Source of the DNA: Acidimicrobiia bacterium
Lineage (GTDB): Bacteria > Actinomycetota > Acidimicrobiia > Spongiisociales > ZC4RG35
Direction: 5' to 3'
DNA: 64,000 nt
Assembly (NCBI GenBank): GCA_026002975.1
Contig: BPGJ01000003.1
Span: forward strand, 144,552 to 208,551
The translations under genes and the position numbers were made by a program. Below the pieces are notes generated by a model, which was given only the letters and a program-made list of their open reading frames with translations, was not told where the DNA came from and did no database searches. Position 1 is the first letter of the stretch; each line of letters starts with the position of its first letter. Below are positions 1-7,995 of the stretch, in pieces.

Positions 1-2
1 AC

Positions 3-698
3 GCGGTGGAGGAGGCCGCCCGGGCGGGTGCGTCCGAGGCGGTGATCGTGGTCGATCTCGACACCGGGCATCTGGTGCAGCAGCACTTCCTGGTCGAGGG
101 TCGGCTCCCCGGCCTGGAGGAGATACGCATCCGGCCGGTGGTGCAGGAAGAACCCCTCGGTCTGGGACACGCCGTCTGGGAAGCGAGGGAGATGGTCAGG
201 GACCGTCCCTTCTTCTGCCTCCTGGCCGACAACATCACCCCGCCCGGCGTGGACGTACTTCCCCAACTCGCCCGGGTGGCCGACCCGGACAAGTCGGTGA
301 TGTGCCTCAGGCGGCTGTCCGACGAGATGCTGTCCGCCTACGGGGTGGTGATACCGGCTTCCGAGGAGGAGGATGCGGTGCTGGAGATCGCCGGTGCCGT
401 GGAGAAGCCCGGACCAAAGGACGCCCCGTCCCGGCTGGGCCTCATCGGCCGCTACCTGTTCACCCCGGAGATCTTCCCCATCTTGGAGAAGACCGAACCC
501 GGGGTCGGGGGTGAGATCCAACTGACCGACGCCATCCACGAGCTGGGACGGCGAGGCAAGGCTCGGGGCTACGTCGCCGACACCGACCTGCTCGACGTCG
601 GCACCCCGCTGGGCCTGTTGGAGGCTTCCGTGGTGCTGGGTCTGGACCGCTTCGGAGACGAGTTCCGGTCGTTCCTGAAAGAGGTATGCGGCCATTGA
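3..698 (+). CDS. galU: UTP--glucose-1-phosphate uridylyltransferase, 5'-truncated
   Basis: Makes UDP-glucose from UTP and glucose 1-phosphate in the cytoplasm. The visible part is the C-terminal portion of a GalU-type nucleotidyltransferase: the LGLGHAVWEAR segment, FFCLLADNI, an EKP motif and GEIQLTDAI appear in family order. The frame is already open at the window edge, so the N-terminal pyrophosphorylase signature is missing only because of the window boundary. The stop overlaps the moeA start by 13 bases. The order galU, moeA-like, then a SepX-like membrane protein is a known actinobacterial arrangement. Confidence 0.9.
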   Translation, partial: AVEEAARAGASEAVIVVDLDTGHLVQQHFLVEGRLPGLEEIRIRPVVQEEPLGLGHAVWEAREMVRDRPFFCLLADNITPPGVDVLPQLARVADPDKSVMCLRRLSDEMLSAYGVVIPASEEEDAVLEIAGAVEKPGPKDAPSRLGLIGRYLFTPEIFPILEKTEPGVGGEIQLTDAIHELGRRGKARGYVADTDLLDVGTPLGLLEASVVLGLDRFGDEFRSFLKEVCGH

Positions 699-1940
699 GC
701 GACCTGATGCCCCTCCCCGAAGCCCAGCGCCGGGTGTTGGAGACGGTCCAACCCCTGGAACCGGTCAGGGTGGGCCTCTGGGACGCCCATGGACTGGCCC
801 TGGCCGAACCGGTCGTGGCCTCCGAGAACGTGCCGCCGTTCCACAACTCGGCGATGGACGGGTACGCCGTCAGGGCGGAGGACACTCGGGGAGCCCCCGT
901 CGAGCTCGAGGTGGTCGGCGATCTCCCTGCCGGGCGCGCCCCCACCGTTCCCGTCACACGAGGAGCGGCGGTCCGGATCATGACCGGCGCGCCGCTTCCC
1001 GACGGAGCCGACGCCGTGGTCCGGGTCGAGGACACCGAACCGCTGGGAGACAGAGTGCGGATCCTCACCGAGGTCGCTCCGGGTACCGCGATCCGGCCGG
1101 CAGGCGGCGACGTCGCCGAGGGGACGCTGGTGTTCGAAGCGGGTACCCGTCTGCGGTCGCTCCACCTCGGGGTTCTCGCCACCCTCGGGGTCACCTCTCC
1201 CACGGTTCGTCGAAGGCCCCGGGTGGGGATCATGTCCACCGGTGACGAGGTCCAACCCCCGGAGGTCTCGGTTCTCCGGCCCGGCTGGATCAGGGACGCC
1301 AATCGTCCGCTCCTCCATGGCTTGCTCGTCCGAACTCGAGGTCGAGATCCACGACTTCGGGATCGTGCCCGACCAACCGGCGCTGCTCCGCTCCTCCCTG
1401 GCCCGGGCGGCCGAGCGATGCGACCTGGTGATCACCTCGGGCGGGGTCTCGATGGGCGACTACGACGTGGTCAAGCAGGTGGTGACCGACGTAGGCGAGG
1501 TGGACCTGTGGCGGATCGCCATCCAGCCTGCCAAGCCGTTCGCCTTCGGGGAGCTGGCCGGGGTCCCCTTCTTCGGACTGCCCGGGAACCCGGTGTCGGT
1601 GTTCGTGGCTTTCGAGCAGCTCGTACGACCGGCCGTCTTGGCCATGATGGGCTCCACCCGGCTGTTCCGGCCCCAGGTGGTGGGGGTGCTCGACGAGGCG
1701 GTCGACACCGATCCCGCCAAGACGGTGTTCGTCAGGGTGGCCACCACCTATCGGGAGCGGACCTTCCATGCCCGCTCGACGGGCAGCCAGTTCTCGAACG
1801 TGCTTTCGGCCACCGCCCTGGCCGACGCGTTGGCGGTGGTTCCCGTGGGGGTGGGTCGGGTCGACGAAGGCGAAGAGGTGGTGCTGGAGATGTTCGGTTG
1901 GCCCGAATCCAGGACCCGGGAGGAGGTGCTGCGTGGCTGA
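686..1940 (+). CDS. moeA: Molybdopterin molybdenumtransferase MoeA / gephyrin-like Glp, with one apparent frameshift
   Basis: MoeA inserts molybdate into adenylylated molybdopterin; actinobacterial paralogues named Glp act in cell division instead. The N-terminal part (FHNSAMDGYAVRAED, RIMTGAPLP, GIMSTGDEV, RDANRPLL) is read in one frame to about base 1330. The C-terminal part (DFGIVPD, SGGVSMGDYDVV, GLPGNPVSVF) continues in the +1 frame to the TGA at 1938-1940. Skipping one base near 1315-1335 restores the exact family spacing between RDAN and DFGIVPD, so the break is a one-base insertion or two-base deletion. Both halves are otherwise intact, so an assembly error is at least as likely as a real mutation. 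An AGAGG precedes the ATG. The context favours a Glp role, but moaC next door keeps cofactor synthesis possible. Confidence 0.85.
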
Positions 1941-2430
1941 GGGGATGAGCCATCTCGACCCGCAGGGACGCATCCGCATGGTCGACACGTCGGGCAAGGA
2001 GGTCACGTCGAGGAGCGCCACCGCGCAGGCCAAGGTCGCGCTCTCACCGGAAACCGCCGAGCTGCTGTTCGGCGGCGGGCTCGAGAAGGGGGACGCGTTG
2101 GCTGCGGTGAGGATCGCCGGTGTCATGGCGGCCAAACGGACACCCGACCTGATCCCCCTCTGTCATCCGCTGATGATCGACGCGGTGGAGGTCCAGGTCG
2201 AACAGGCGCCACCCGGCGCGGTGATAACCGCCACTGTGCGCAGCACCGGCCGTACCGGGGTGGAGATGGAGGCGATGACCGCGGCGAGTGTCGCAGCTCT
2301 CACCCTGTACGACATGGTCAAAGGCGTGGAACGGGGGGTCACCATCGACTGGATCGGTCTCATCCGCAAGGAAGGCGGCCGGTCAGGGGTGTGGGAGCGC
2401 AGGTTGTCCGGCGGCGACCGGCTTCGCTAG
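1933..2430 (+). CDS. moaC: Cyclic pyranopterin monophosphate synthase
   Basis: Catalyses the second step of molybdopterin synthesis, converting the MoaA product to cyclic pyranopterin monophosphate. The family motifs LCHPLMIDAV and GVEMEAMTAA are present, and the 165-residue length is normal. The GTG at 1933 is preferred because AGGAGG lies six bases upstream inside the end of moeA; an in-frame ATG follows at 1945. The gene overlaps the moeA stop by eight bases, so the two are translationally coupled. It would supply cofactor for the molybdoenzyme encoded at 50-53 kb. Confidence 0.93.
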   Translation: MAEGMSHLDPQGRIRMVDTSGKEVTSRSATAQAKVALSPETAELLFGGGLEKGDALAAVRIAGVMAAKRTPDLIPLCHPLMIDAVEVQVEQAPPGAVITATVRSTGRTGVEMEAMTAASVAALTLYDMVKGVERGVTIDWIGLIRKEGGRSGVWERRLSGGDRLR

Positions 2431-2472
2431 GATCGCGAAAAGCCGGAGCGGAGTCTCGAACGGGAAGTCGGA

Positions 2473-2916
2473 ATGCCTGAGGCACCTGTACTCATAGCGG
2501 CGCTGGTGATCGCCACCATATGGGGCATCTACCTGTTCCCATCGGTCTTCGGCAGCCGCCGAGACGCCCCCCTGTCGTCCACCGAAGAGTTCGACCGTTG
2601 GACCCACCTGATGGCCGACGTTCAGCGACGTGGATACTCCAAGCCGCGAGTCACGGCACGCAACGTGGTGCGTGCCCGGAGGCGGAGGACCCTGGCGGTC
2701 CTGATCGGACTCGCCGTGATCACCTTGGTGTTGGCCTACGTCAGGGGTTCGGTGGGATGGCTGCTCGCCAACCTGCTGGTCGATGCCCTGATCGCCTGGT
2801 ACGTGGGGATGCTCCTCCAGCTCAAACAGCGGGAGGCCGCACGGGCCGCGGCGGTCCACGCCGCTGAGCGGCGACCGGAAGCCGACACGCCGGTGCGGAT
2901 AGTCGCCGGCCGGTGA
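2473..2916 (+). CDS. SepX/GLPR-like membrane protein, putative cell-division factor
   Basis: The 147-residue protein has an N-terminal membrane helix (about residues 7-26) ending in WGIYLFPSVFGSRRD, then a soluble stretch with an STEEFDRW motif, an RRRR basic patch, two more membrane helices (about 77-117), and a charged tail. This layout resembles actinobacterial SepX/GLPR, the membrane partner of the MoeA-like protein Glp at the divisome. In Mycobacterium and Corynebacterium the gene sits just downstream of galU and glp, as here. The assignment rests on architecture and synteny, not on an alignment. The next gene overlaps its stop as GTGA. Confidence 0.65.
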   Translation: MPEAPVLIAALVIATIWGIYLFPSVFGSRRDAPLSSTEEFDRWTHLMADVQRRGYSKPRVTARNVVRARRRRTLAVLIGLAVITLVLAYVRGSVGWLLANLLVDALIAWYVGMLLQLKQREAARAAAVHAAERRPEADTPVRIVAGR

Positions 2917-3545
2917 CCGAGCTCGAGGCGATCGGGGAGGAAACCCGGTCCGTTCTCGACGACCGTTTCGCATGCCGGGAGGAGGCGCTGGCCGCGTCCA
3001 GGAAGGTGATCCGAGCGTCGGCCAACGCCATCCGGCATCTCCACCGGGGTGAACACGACGGTGCCCGCAGTCTCGTCGCGGAGGCCAGAACCCTCCTGCA
3101 GTCGATACGAGACAGCCTCCGGGATCATCCCGACATCCTCCATGCGGGATTCGTCGACGACGCCGCCAAGGAGTACGCCGAAGCCGAGCTGGTCCTCGCC
3201 GTGTTCACCCGGGCCAGGCTGCCGTCCCCCACAGAGCTCGGGCTCGACCCGGTTCCCTATCTGAACGGGCTGGGGGAAGCCGTCGGCGAGTGTCGTCGCC
3301 GCCTGCTCGATCGACTGCGGGAAGGCGACGTCACCGAAGCCAGCAGGCTCCTGGAGGTGATGGACAACATCGTCGATCTGCTCGCCTCGCTGGACTACCC
3401 GGACGGCATGACCGGTGGGCTGCGCCGCACCACCGACGTGGCCCGTTCCCTCACCGAGCGGTCACGGGCCGACCTGACGGCCACCGCCGTGCAGGAACGT
3501 CTCCGGGCCGAGCTCGCAGCCCGCCTCGATCATCGACAGGGGTAG
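2913..3545 (+). CDS. Translin family protein
   Basis: Translins are helical nucleic-acid-binding proteins that form octameric rings; eukaryotic and some archaeal members take part in RNA cleavage complexes. The 210-residue sequence follows the family plan: SRKVIRASANAIRHLHRGE near the N-terminus, a central EYAEAELVLA helix, then LPSPTELGLDPVPYLNGLGE followed by GECRRRLLDRLREGD, and MDNIVDLLASLDYPDGMTGG with LRRTTDVARSLTE at the end. The GTG start overlaps the upstream stop by four bases, so it is probably cotranscribed with the SepX-like gene. Its bacterial role is unknown. Confidence 0.75.
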   Translation: MTELEAIGEETRSVLDDRFACREEALAASRKVIRASANAIRHLHRGEHDGARSLVAEARTLLQSIRDSLRDHPDILHAGFVDDAAKEYAEAELVLAVFTRARLPSPTELGLDPVPYLNGLGEAVGECRRRLLDRLREGDVTEASRLLEVMDNIVDLLASLDYPDGMTGGLRRTTDVARSLTERSRADLTATAVQERLRAELAARLDHRQG

Positions 3546-3619
3546 GGTTCGGCGCCGTCCTCCGCCCCTCTTCCTCCCGATCGATGGTCGGGGCGGCTCC
3601 ACTACCATGGCCCGGCGCT

Positions 3620-3693
3620 GGGGGTGTAGCTCAGTCCGGCAGAGCGCTTCCGTCGCATGGAAGAGGCCACGGGTTCGAATCCCGTCACCTCCA
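3620..3693 (+). tRNA. tRNA-Ala (anticodon CGC)
   Basis: The cloverleaf is complete: acceptor GGGGGTG pairs with CACCTCC and contains the alanine identity pair G3-U70. The D stem is GCTC/GAGC, the anticodon stem CTTCC/GGAAG encloses GTCGCAT, and the T arm is ACGGG-TTCGAAT-CCCGT. The discriminator is A and CCA is not encoded. The next coding sequence starts 20 bases downstream on the same strand. Confidence 0.95.
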
Positions 3694-3713
3694 CCGACCG
3701 GTAGTCTGGCGGC

Positions 3714-5018
3714 GTGTCCCGCCGCTTCCCGATCCTCTTGCTGCTGATCGCGGCCTGTACGGTCACTCCGTCTGCCACGACCACCGAGACCACGGTCACG
3801 ACCGACGCCGCCCCGACTACCACGACCTCGGAACCCACCACCGTGCCCGAAGGCGTCGACGATCTCGACGAAACGACCCGGGGACAGCTCATCGAGTTGA
3901 TCGACGAGACCGAACGCCTCCGAGGCCACGAGTTCCTCCGGCCACCGCGGGTGGCGGTCGTGGACGAAGCCGAGCTGGAGCGGAGGGTGCGGGAGGACTT
4001 CCTCGAGAACCCCGAGGAGATCGCGACCGACGAGGCCCTCTACGTCCTTCTGGGGCTGCTCCCACCGGGGACCGACCTGCTCGGGCTTCTCTCCGACCTG
4101 TTCGGTGAACAGGTGGCGGGTTTCTACGACGGGAGTACCGGCGAGTTGGTGGTGGCCGCCACGACCGGGGGGTTCAGCGCCTACCAACGGACCACGGTGG
4201 TTCACGAACTCACCCACGCCCTGACCGACCAGGTCCACGGCGTCTGGCCCGAGTTCGAGGGACTGATCGACGCTCAAGCCTACGACCAGGCGACTGCGAT
4301 GCGGGCCCTACTCGAAGGAGACGCCACCCTCACCCAGGCGCTGTACATGCGGGAGCGCACACCCGAGGAGCTCCGGGAGATCGTCGAGGAGATCGGATCG
4401 GTCGACACTTCGGTGTACGACTCGGCTCCCCGCTTCATCCGGGAGTCGCTGGCCTTCCCGTACGACGCCGGAACCCGTTGGGTGCAGGGACTCTACGAAT
4501 CCGGTGGTTTCGCCGCCGTCGACGCCGCCTACGACGATCCGCCCATCTCCACCGAACAGGTGATGCACCCCGACCGTTGGCCCGACCATCTCCCGGCTGA
4601 GGTCGACCATCCCCGGCTCGACGTTCCCGGATACGAGCTGATCTACGACTCGGTGTGGGGGGAGCTCGGCTTCTCCCTCATGTTCGGCCAGGTCCTGGGG
4701 GACCGTTCCGAGGCGGTCGACGGTTGGGGAGGGGACCGATACCAGGTCTGGTTCGACGGGCGGAACGTCGCGCTGGCGCTCACTTTCCGAGGTGACCGGC
4801 CCGAAGACGCCCAAGAGCTGTACGCGGGTTTGGCCGAATTCATCGCCGCGGCCATGCCCCAGGCCGACGTGACCGTAGACGATGGATCGATCACCCAGGT
4901 GGGGGACGACTTCGTCTGGGTGGGGATGCTGGGCCCGGACCAGGTCGGCTGGGTGGCGGCTTCCGACCCGGCCGTAGGGAGGGGACTGGCCGAGGGTTAC
5001 CCGAGGGGTCTCCCCTAG
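3714..5018 (+). CDS. Secreted lipoprotein metallopeptidase (HExxH)
   Basis: A 434-residue putative zinc peptidase. A short signal sequence ends in a lipobox (LIAAC, Cys15), followed by a Thr-rich linker of about 30 residues that would span from the membrane to the catalytic domain. The zinc site is HELTHAL (His164, Glu165, His168) with a likely third ligand in LLEGDAT (Glu201), as in gluzincin-like families. The C-terminal third has no motif I recognise. The GTG at 3714 follows the tRNA by only 20 bases. The substrate is unknown; cell-envelope or extracellular protein processing is inference. Confidence 0.75.
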   Translation: MSRRFPILLLLIAACTVTPSATTTETTVTTDAAPTTTTSEPTTVPEGVDDLDETTRGQLIELIDETERLRGHEFLRPPRVAVVDEAELERRVREDFLENPEEIATDEALYVLLGLLPPGTDLLGLLSDLFGEQVAGFYDGSTGELVVAATTGGFSAYQRTTVVHELTHALTDQVHGVWPEFEGLIDAQAYDQATAMRALLEGDATLTQALYMRERTPEELREIVEEIGSVDTSVYDSAPRFIRESLAFPYDAGTRWVQGLYESGGFAAVDAAYDDPPISTEQVMHPDRWPDHLPAEVDHPRLDVPGYELIYDSVWGELGFSLMFGQVLGDRSEAVDGWGGDRYQVWFDGRNVALALTFRGDRPEDAQELYAGLAEFIAAAMPQADVTVDDGSITQVGDDFVWVGMLGPDQVGWVAASDPAVGRGLAEGYPRGLP

Positions 5019-5045
5019 GGTCGCTCCACGGCATAGTGTGACCCC

Positions 5046-5369
5046 ATGTCGGTTTGGTTCGAGTTGGCCGGCACGACCCGAAGGGTCGAGGTGGCCGCGA
5101 GCTTCGTGGACCGTCTCCTGGGGGTGCTGGCTCCCGGAGTCGAGGCGGTGCTGCTGCCGGGCCGCTCGGTCCACGGCTTCGGGTTGACCAGGTCGGTGTG
5201 GGCGATCGGGATCGACCGGAGTGGTTCGGTGACCGAGGTGCGGCGTCTTCGACCTTTCGGGTTGCTGGTGCTGCCCGGATGCCGGTGGATCCTCGAGATT
5301 CCCATCGAATGGAAGCCTCCCCGTCTGGGGGAACGACTCCGACAGGTCGGCCCATGTCCGGTCGGTTGA
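5046..5369 (+). CDS. DUF192 family protein
   Basis: This 107-residue protein matches the short DUF192 fold: FVDRLLGVLAP near the start, a central HGFGLTRSVWAIGIDRSG segment where the family normally has an MKN-type motif before the conserved strand, and an LPGCRWILEIP ending. It has no signal peptide, unlike many DUF192 members. The function is unknown. Its last 16 bases overlap the start of rsmI, suggesting coupled translation. Confidence 0.65.
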   Translation: MSVWFELAGTTRRVEVAASFVDRLLGVLAPGVEAVLLPGRSVHGFGLTRSVWAIGIDRSGSVTEVRRLRPFGLLVLPGCRWILEIPIEWKPPRLGERLRQVGPCPVG

Positions 5370-6166
5370 TACTCTGTGCGACCCCGATCGGAAACCTGGG
5401 TGACGTCCCCCCACGGCTGATCGAGACGCTCGCCTCCGTCGACCTGGTCTACGCCGAGGACACCCGTCGCCTGTCCAAGCTGCTGACCAAAACCGGGGTC
5501 GGTGCCACGGTCCGGAGTTACTTCGTGGGCAATGAGGCGGAGCGTTCCGAAGAGCTCGCCGGCCATCTCGCTCGAGGCAGGTCGGTGGCTCTGGTGACGG
5601 ACGCTGGTACTCCGGGCATAGCCGATCCGGGTCTCAGCGCGGTTCGTGCCGCCCGCCGGGTGGGCGCCACGGTGTCGGTGATCCCCGGCCCCAGCGCGGT
5701 CACCGCGGCGCTGGCCGTGTCCGGCTTCCCGGCCGACCGGTTCGTGTTCGAAGGTTTCCTTCCTCGGAGGGGCGCCAAACGTGCGCTAAGCCTCACCGAA
5801 CTGGCAGAGGAGACCAGAACGGTGGTCCTCTTCGCCTCGCCGCGCCGTATAGGGGCCGACCTGAACGATCTGGCGGTTCACTTGGGCGAAGACCGGGAGG
5901 TGTGCATCGCCCGTGAGCTGACCAAACTCCACGAAGAGGTGTGGTGGGGGACTCTGGGAGAAGCCCGAGACCGGTGGTCGGAGGCTCGGGGCGAGATCAC
6001 CGTGGTGATCGCCCCTCCGGCCGAGGTGGCTCCGTCCCCCGAGGAGGGGGAGCGGGTCGCCAGACGGCTCCTGGAGGAGGGGCTCGGCGCGTCCGAGGCC
6101 GCCCGCCGGGCGTCGGCGGTGACCGGGGTTCCCCGAAGGGAGATCTACCGCCGTATCACGAGTTGA
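5354..6166 (+). CDS. rsmI: 16S rRNA (cytidine1402-2'-O)-methyltransferase
   Basis: Methylates the 2'-OH of C1402 in 16S rRNA using S-adenosylmethionine, tuning decoding in the P site. The tetrapyrrole-methylase fold signatures are clear: LCATPIGNLGD at the N-terminus, YAEDTRRLSKLL, LVTDAGTPGIADPG, and VIPGPSAVTAALAVSG. The 270-residue length is normal. The ATG lies inside the end of the DUF192 gene. The 3' end overlaps the convergent AbrB-like gene by 11 bases. Confidence 0.95.
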   Translation: MSGRLILCATPIGNLGDVPPRLIETLASVDLVYAEDTRRLSKLLTKTGVGATVRSYFVGNEAERSEELAGHLARGRSVALVTDAGTPGIADPGLSAVRAARRVGATVSVIPGPSAVTAALAVSGFPADRFVFEGFLPRRGAKRALSLTELAEETRTVVLFASPRRIGADLNDLAVHLGEDREVCIARELTKLHEEVWWGTLGEARDRWSEARGEITVVIAPPAEVAPSPEEGERVARRLLEEGLGASEAARRASAVTGVPRREIYRRITS

Positions 6167-6392
6167 GCTGACTGCGGCACTCGGCGCACACCCCTTTCCC
6201 CCGGAAGGCAGACACCTGCTCGGTGGAACCGCAGAACACACAGGTGGCTTCCAGCTTCCGCAGCACGATGGAAGAACCCTCGACCGAGATCACCAGCTGG
6301 TCCCCCTCCCTGATGTTGAACAGACGCCGGGTCTCGGCGGGGATCACGATCCGTCCCAAATCGTCTATACGTCTGGTGATTCCCGACTCCAC
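6156..6392 (-). CDS. AbrB-like transcriptional regulator with C-terminal zinc-ribbon motif
   Basis: The first 45 residues are an AbrB/SpoVT swapped-hairpin DNA-binding domain (GITRRIDDLGRIVIPAE followed by LFNIREGDQLVIS). The last 30 residues carry two CxxC pairs (CVFCG and CAECR), which should bind one zinc ion. Such small proteins act as dimeric regulators; the targets here are unknown. It is divergent from tatD, and the 56-base gap contains the imperfect palindrome TACCGACCGGCCGGTA, which might be its own operator. Confidence 0.75.
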   Translation of the reverse strand: MESGITRRIDDLGRIVIPAETRRLFNIREGDQLVISVEGSSIVLRKLEATCVFCGSTEQVSAFRGKGVCAECRSQLNS

Positions 6393-6448
6393 GAACCGTC
6401 CTCCTTGCGGTCGTCACCTTACCGACCGGCCGGTAGATTGATGCGTCC

Positions 6449-7195
6449 ATGGGTTGGGTCGACACCCACTGTCACCTCCAGCTCGACCGCCGCCCCCCGG
6501 AGACCCTGTTGGAGGGTGTGGATTGGGTGGTGGTTCCGGGCATCGATGCGGAGAGCTCTGAAGCAGCGATAGCGCTGGCCGACGCCTTCCCGGATCGTGT
6601 AGTGGCGGCCTGTGGCGTTCATCCCCACAACGCCGACCGATGGGGGGAGGAGCAGGACCGGATCGCCTCGCTGGCCGTCCGGGCGGCGGCGGTGGGGGAG
6701 ACCGGCCTCGACTACTACCGGGACCTCGCGCCCCGGTCGATGCAGCGGTCGGCCTTCGCCGCTCACATCCGCCTGGCCCTCGACCTCGACAAGCCGCTGG
6801 TGGTCCACTGTCGGGACGCCTTCGCCGACGTCCACCGGATGCTGGAGGAGACTGCGGCGGGTCCCCGCACCGTGATGCACTGCTGGACCGGAGGACGCAA
6901 ATGGACCCGCCGATTCCTCGACCTCGGGGTGACCTTCTCATTCGCCGGCCCCCTCACCTATCCGAATGCCCGTGACCTGCGCCGAGCCGCTGAGATCGTG
7001 CCACCCGACAGGGTGGTGGTCGAGACCGATACCCCCTATCTGACGCCGCAGCCGCACCGGGGTGAACCCAACCGACCCGCCTGGGTGGGGCTGGTCGGGG
7101 AGGAGCTGGCCCGGATCTGGGGGGCGGAGCCGGAGGAGGTGGCCCGGCTCACCTCCTCCAAGGCCGAGCAGATCTTCGGTGGGCCCCGACGGTGA
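6449..7195 (+). CDS. tatD: TatD family metal-dependent hydrolase (DNase)
   Basis: Members are cytoplasmic metal-dependent 3'-5' exonucleases or related hydrolases. The metal ligands are in place: DTHCHLQL at the start, GETGLDYY in the middle, VVHCRDAF, MHCWTGG and ETDTPYL near the end. The 248-residue length is normal. It overlaps the start of rsmA by four bases; tatD-rsmA-ispE is a widespread gene order. Confidence 0.93.
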   Translation: MGWVDTHCHLQLDRRPPETLLEGVDWVVVPGIDAESSEAAIALADAFPDRVVAACGVHPHNADRWGEEQDRIASLAVRAAAVGETGLDYYRDLAPRSMQRSAFAAHIRLALDLDKPLVVHCRDAFADVHRMLEETAAGPRTVMHCWTGGRKWTRRFLDLGVTFSFAGPLTYPNARDLRRAAEIVPPDRVVVETDTPYLTPQPHRGEPNRPAWVGLVGEELARIWGAEPEEVARLTSSKAEQIFGGPRR

Positions 7196-7995
7196 GCCGT
7201 CAAACTCCGTCCCGGGTCAGGGAGATGCTCGCCCGTCACGGGATCCGGCCCCGCCGCTCGCTGGGCCAGCACTTCTTGGTCGACCCGAACATCGTCTCCA
7301 AGATCGTCGACGCCGCAGGGATCGAACCGGGTATGAAGGTGGTGGAGGTCGGCGCCGGGACCGGGGCCCTGACCGCGGCGTTGGCGGAGAGGGGAGCCAC
7401 GGTGCTGGCTTTCGAGACCGACCGGTCGTTGGAGCCGCTCCTGTCCGAGGTGCTGGCCGGAGTGCGGGGGGTGGAGGTCCGGTGGGTGGACGTGACGCAG
7501 GTGGACCTCGTCGAGGAGCTGCGAGACGGCGGCTGGCGGATGGTCTCCAACCTCCCCTACGGGGTGGCCGCTCCCTTGGTGGCCGACGTGCTGCGGCGGG
7601 TGCCCCAGGTCGACGAGCTGGTGGTGATGGTCCAGAAGGAGGTGGCCGACCGGTTGTGTGCCTCACCGGGAGATCCGGCCTACGGGCTGCCCAGCCTGGT
7701 GGTCGGTCTCCACGGGGAGGCCCGAACCCTGTTCCGGGTGCCTCCTACCGTGTTCTACCCGCCTCCCAACGTCGAGTCGGCGGTGGTGCGGATCACCCGG
7801 CGCACCCCGCCTCCCCACGCCGAGGAGGCTCTCCGGCTGGCGGGCAGGGCCTTCGGCGGGCGGCGGAAGATGCTCCGCCGGAGTCTCGGGTTCCCCGAGG
7901 AGGTGTTCGTTCGGGCGGGGGTGGATCCGACCGCCAGGCCGGAGACGCTCGAAGTCGAGGACTGGCTCAGGCTGGTGGAGGTGGCCGGTGCCTGA
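7192..7995 (+). CDS. rsmA: 16S rRNA (adenine1518/1519-N6)-dimethyltransferase
   Basis: Dimethylates two adjacent adenines in the helix 45 loop of 16S rRNA late in small-subunit assembly. Seen are the KsgA entry motif SLGQHFLVD, the SAM-binding loop VVEVGAGTGALT, the catalytic NLPY motif, and the C-terminal YPPPNVESAVVRI segment. The GTG start overlaps the tatD stop. The 267-residue length fits the family. Confidence 0.95.
   Translation: MSRQTPSRVREMLARHGIRPRRSLGQHFLVDPNIVSKIVDAAGIEPGMKVVEVGAGTGALTAALAERGATVLAFETDRSLEPLLSEVLAGVRGVEVRWVDVTQVDLVEELRDGGWRMVSNLPYGVAAPLVADVLRRVPQVDELVVMVQKEVADRLCASPGDPAYGLPSLVVGLHGEARTLFRVPPTVFYPPPNVESAVVRITRRTPPPHAEEALRLAGRAFGGRRKMLRRSLGFPEEVFVRAGVDPTARPETLEVEDWLRLVEVAGA

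Noticed and set aside
1315..1335. Programmed ribosomal frameshift in moeA
   Set aside because: No slippery heptamer or downstream hairpin is visible, and the family is normally encoded in one frame.
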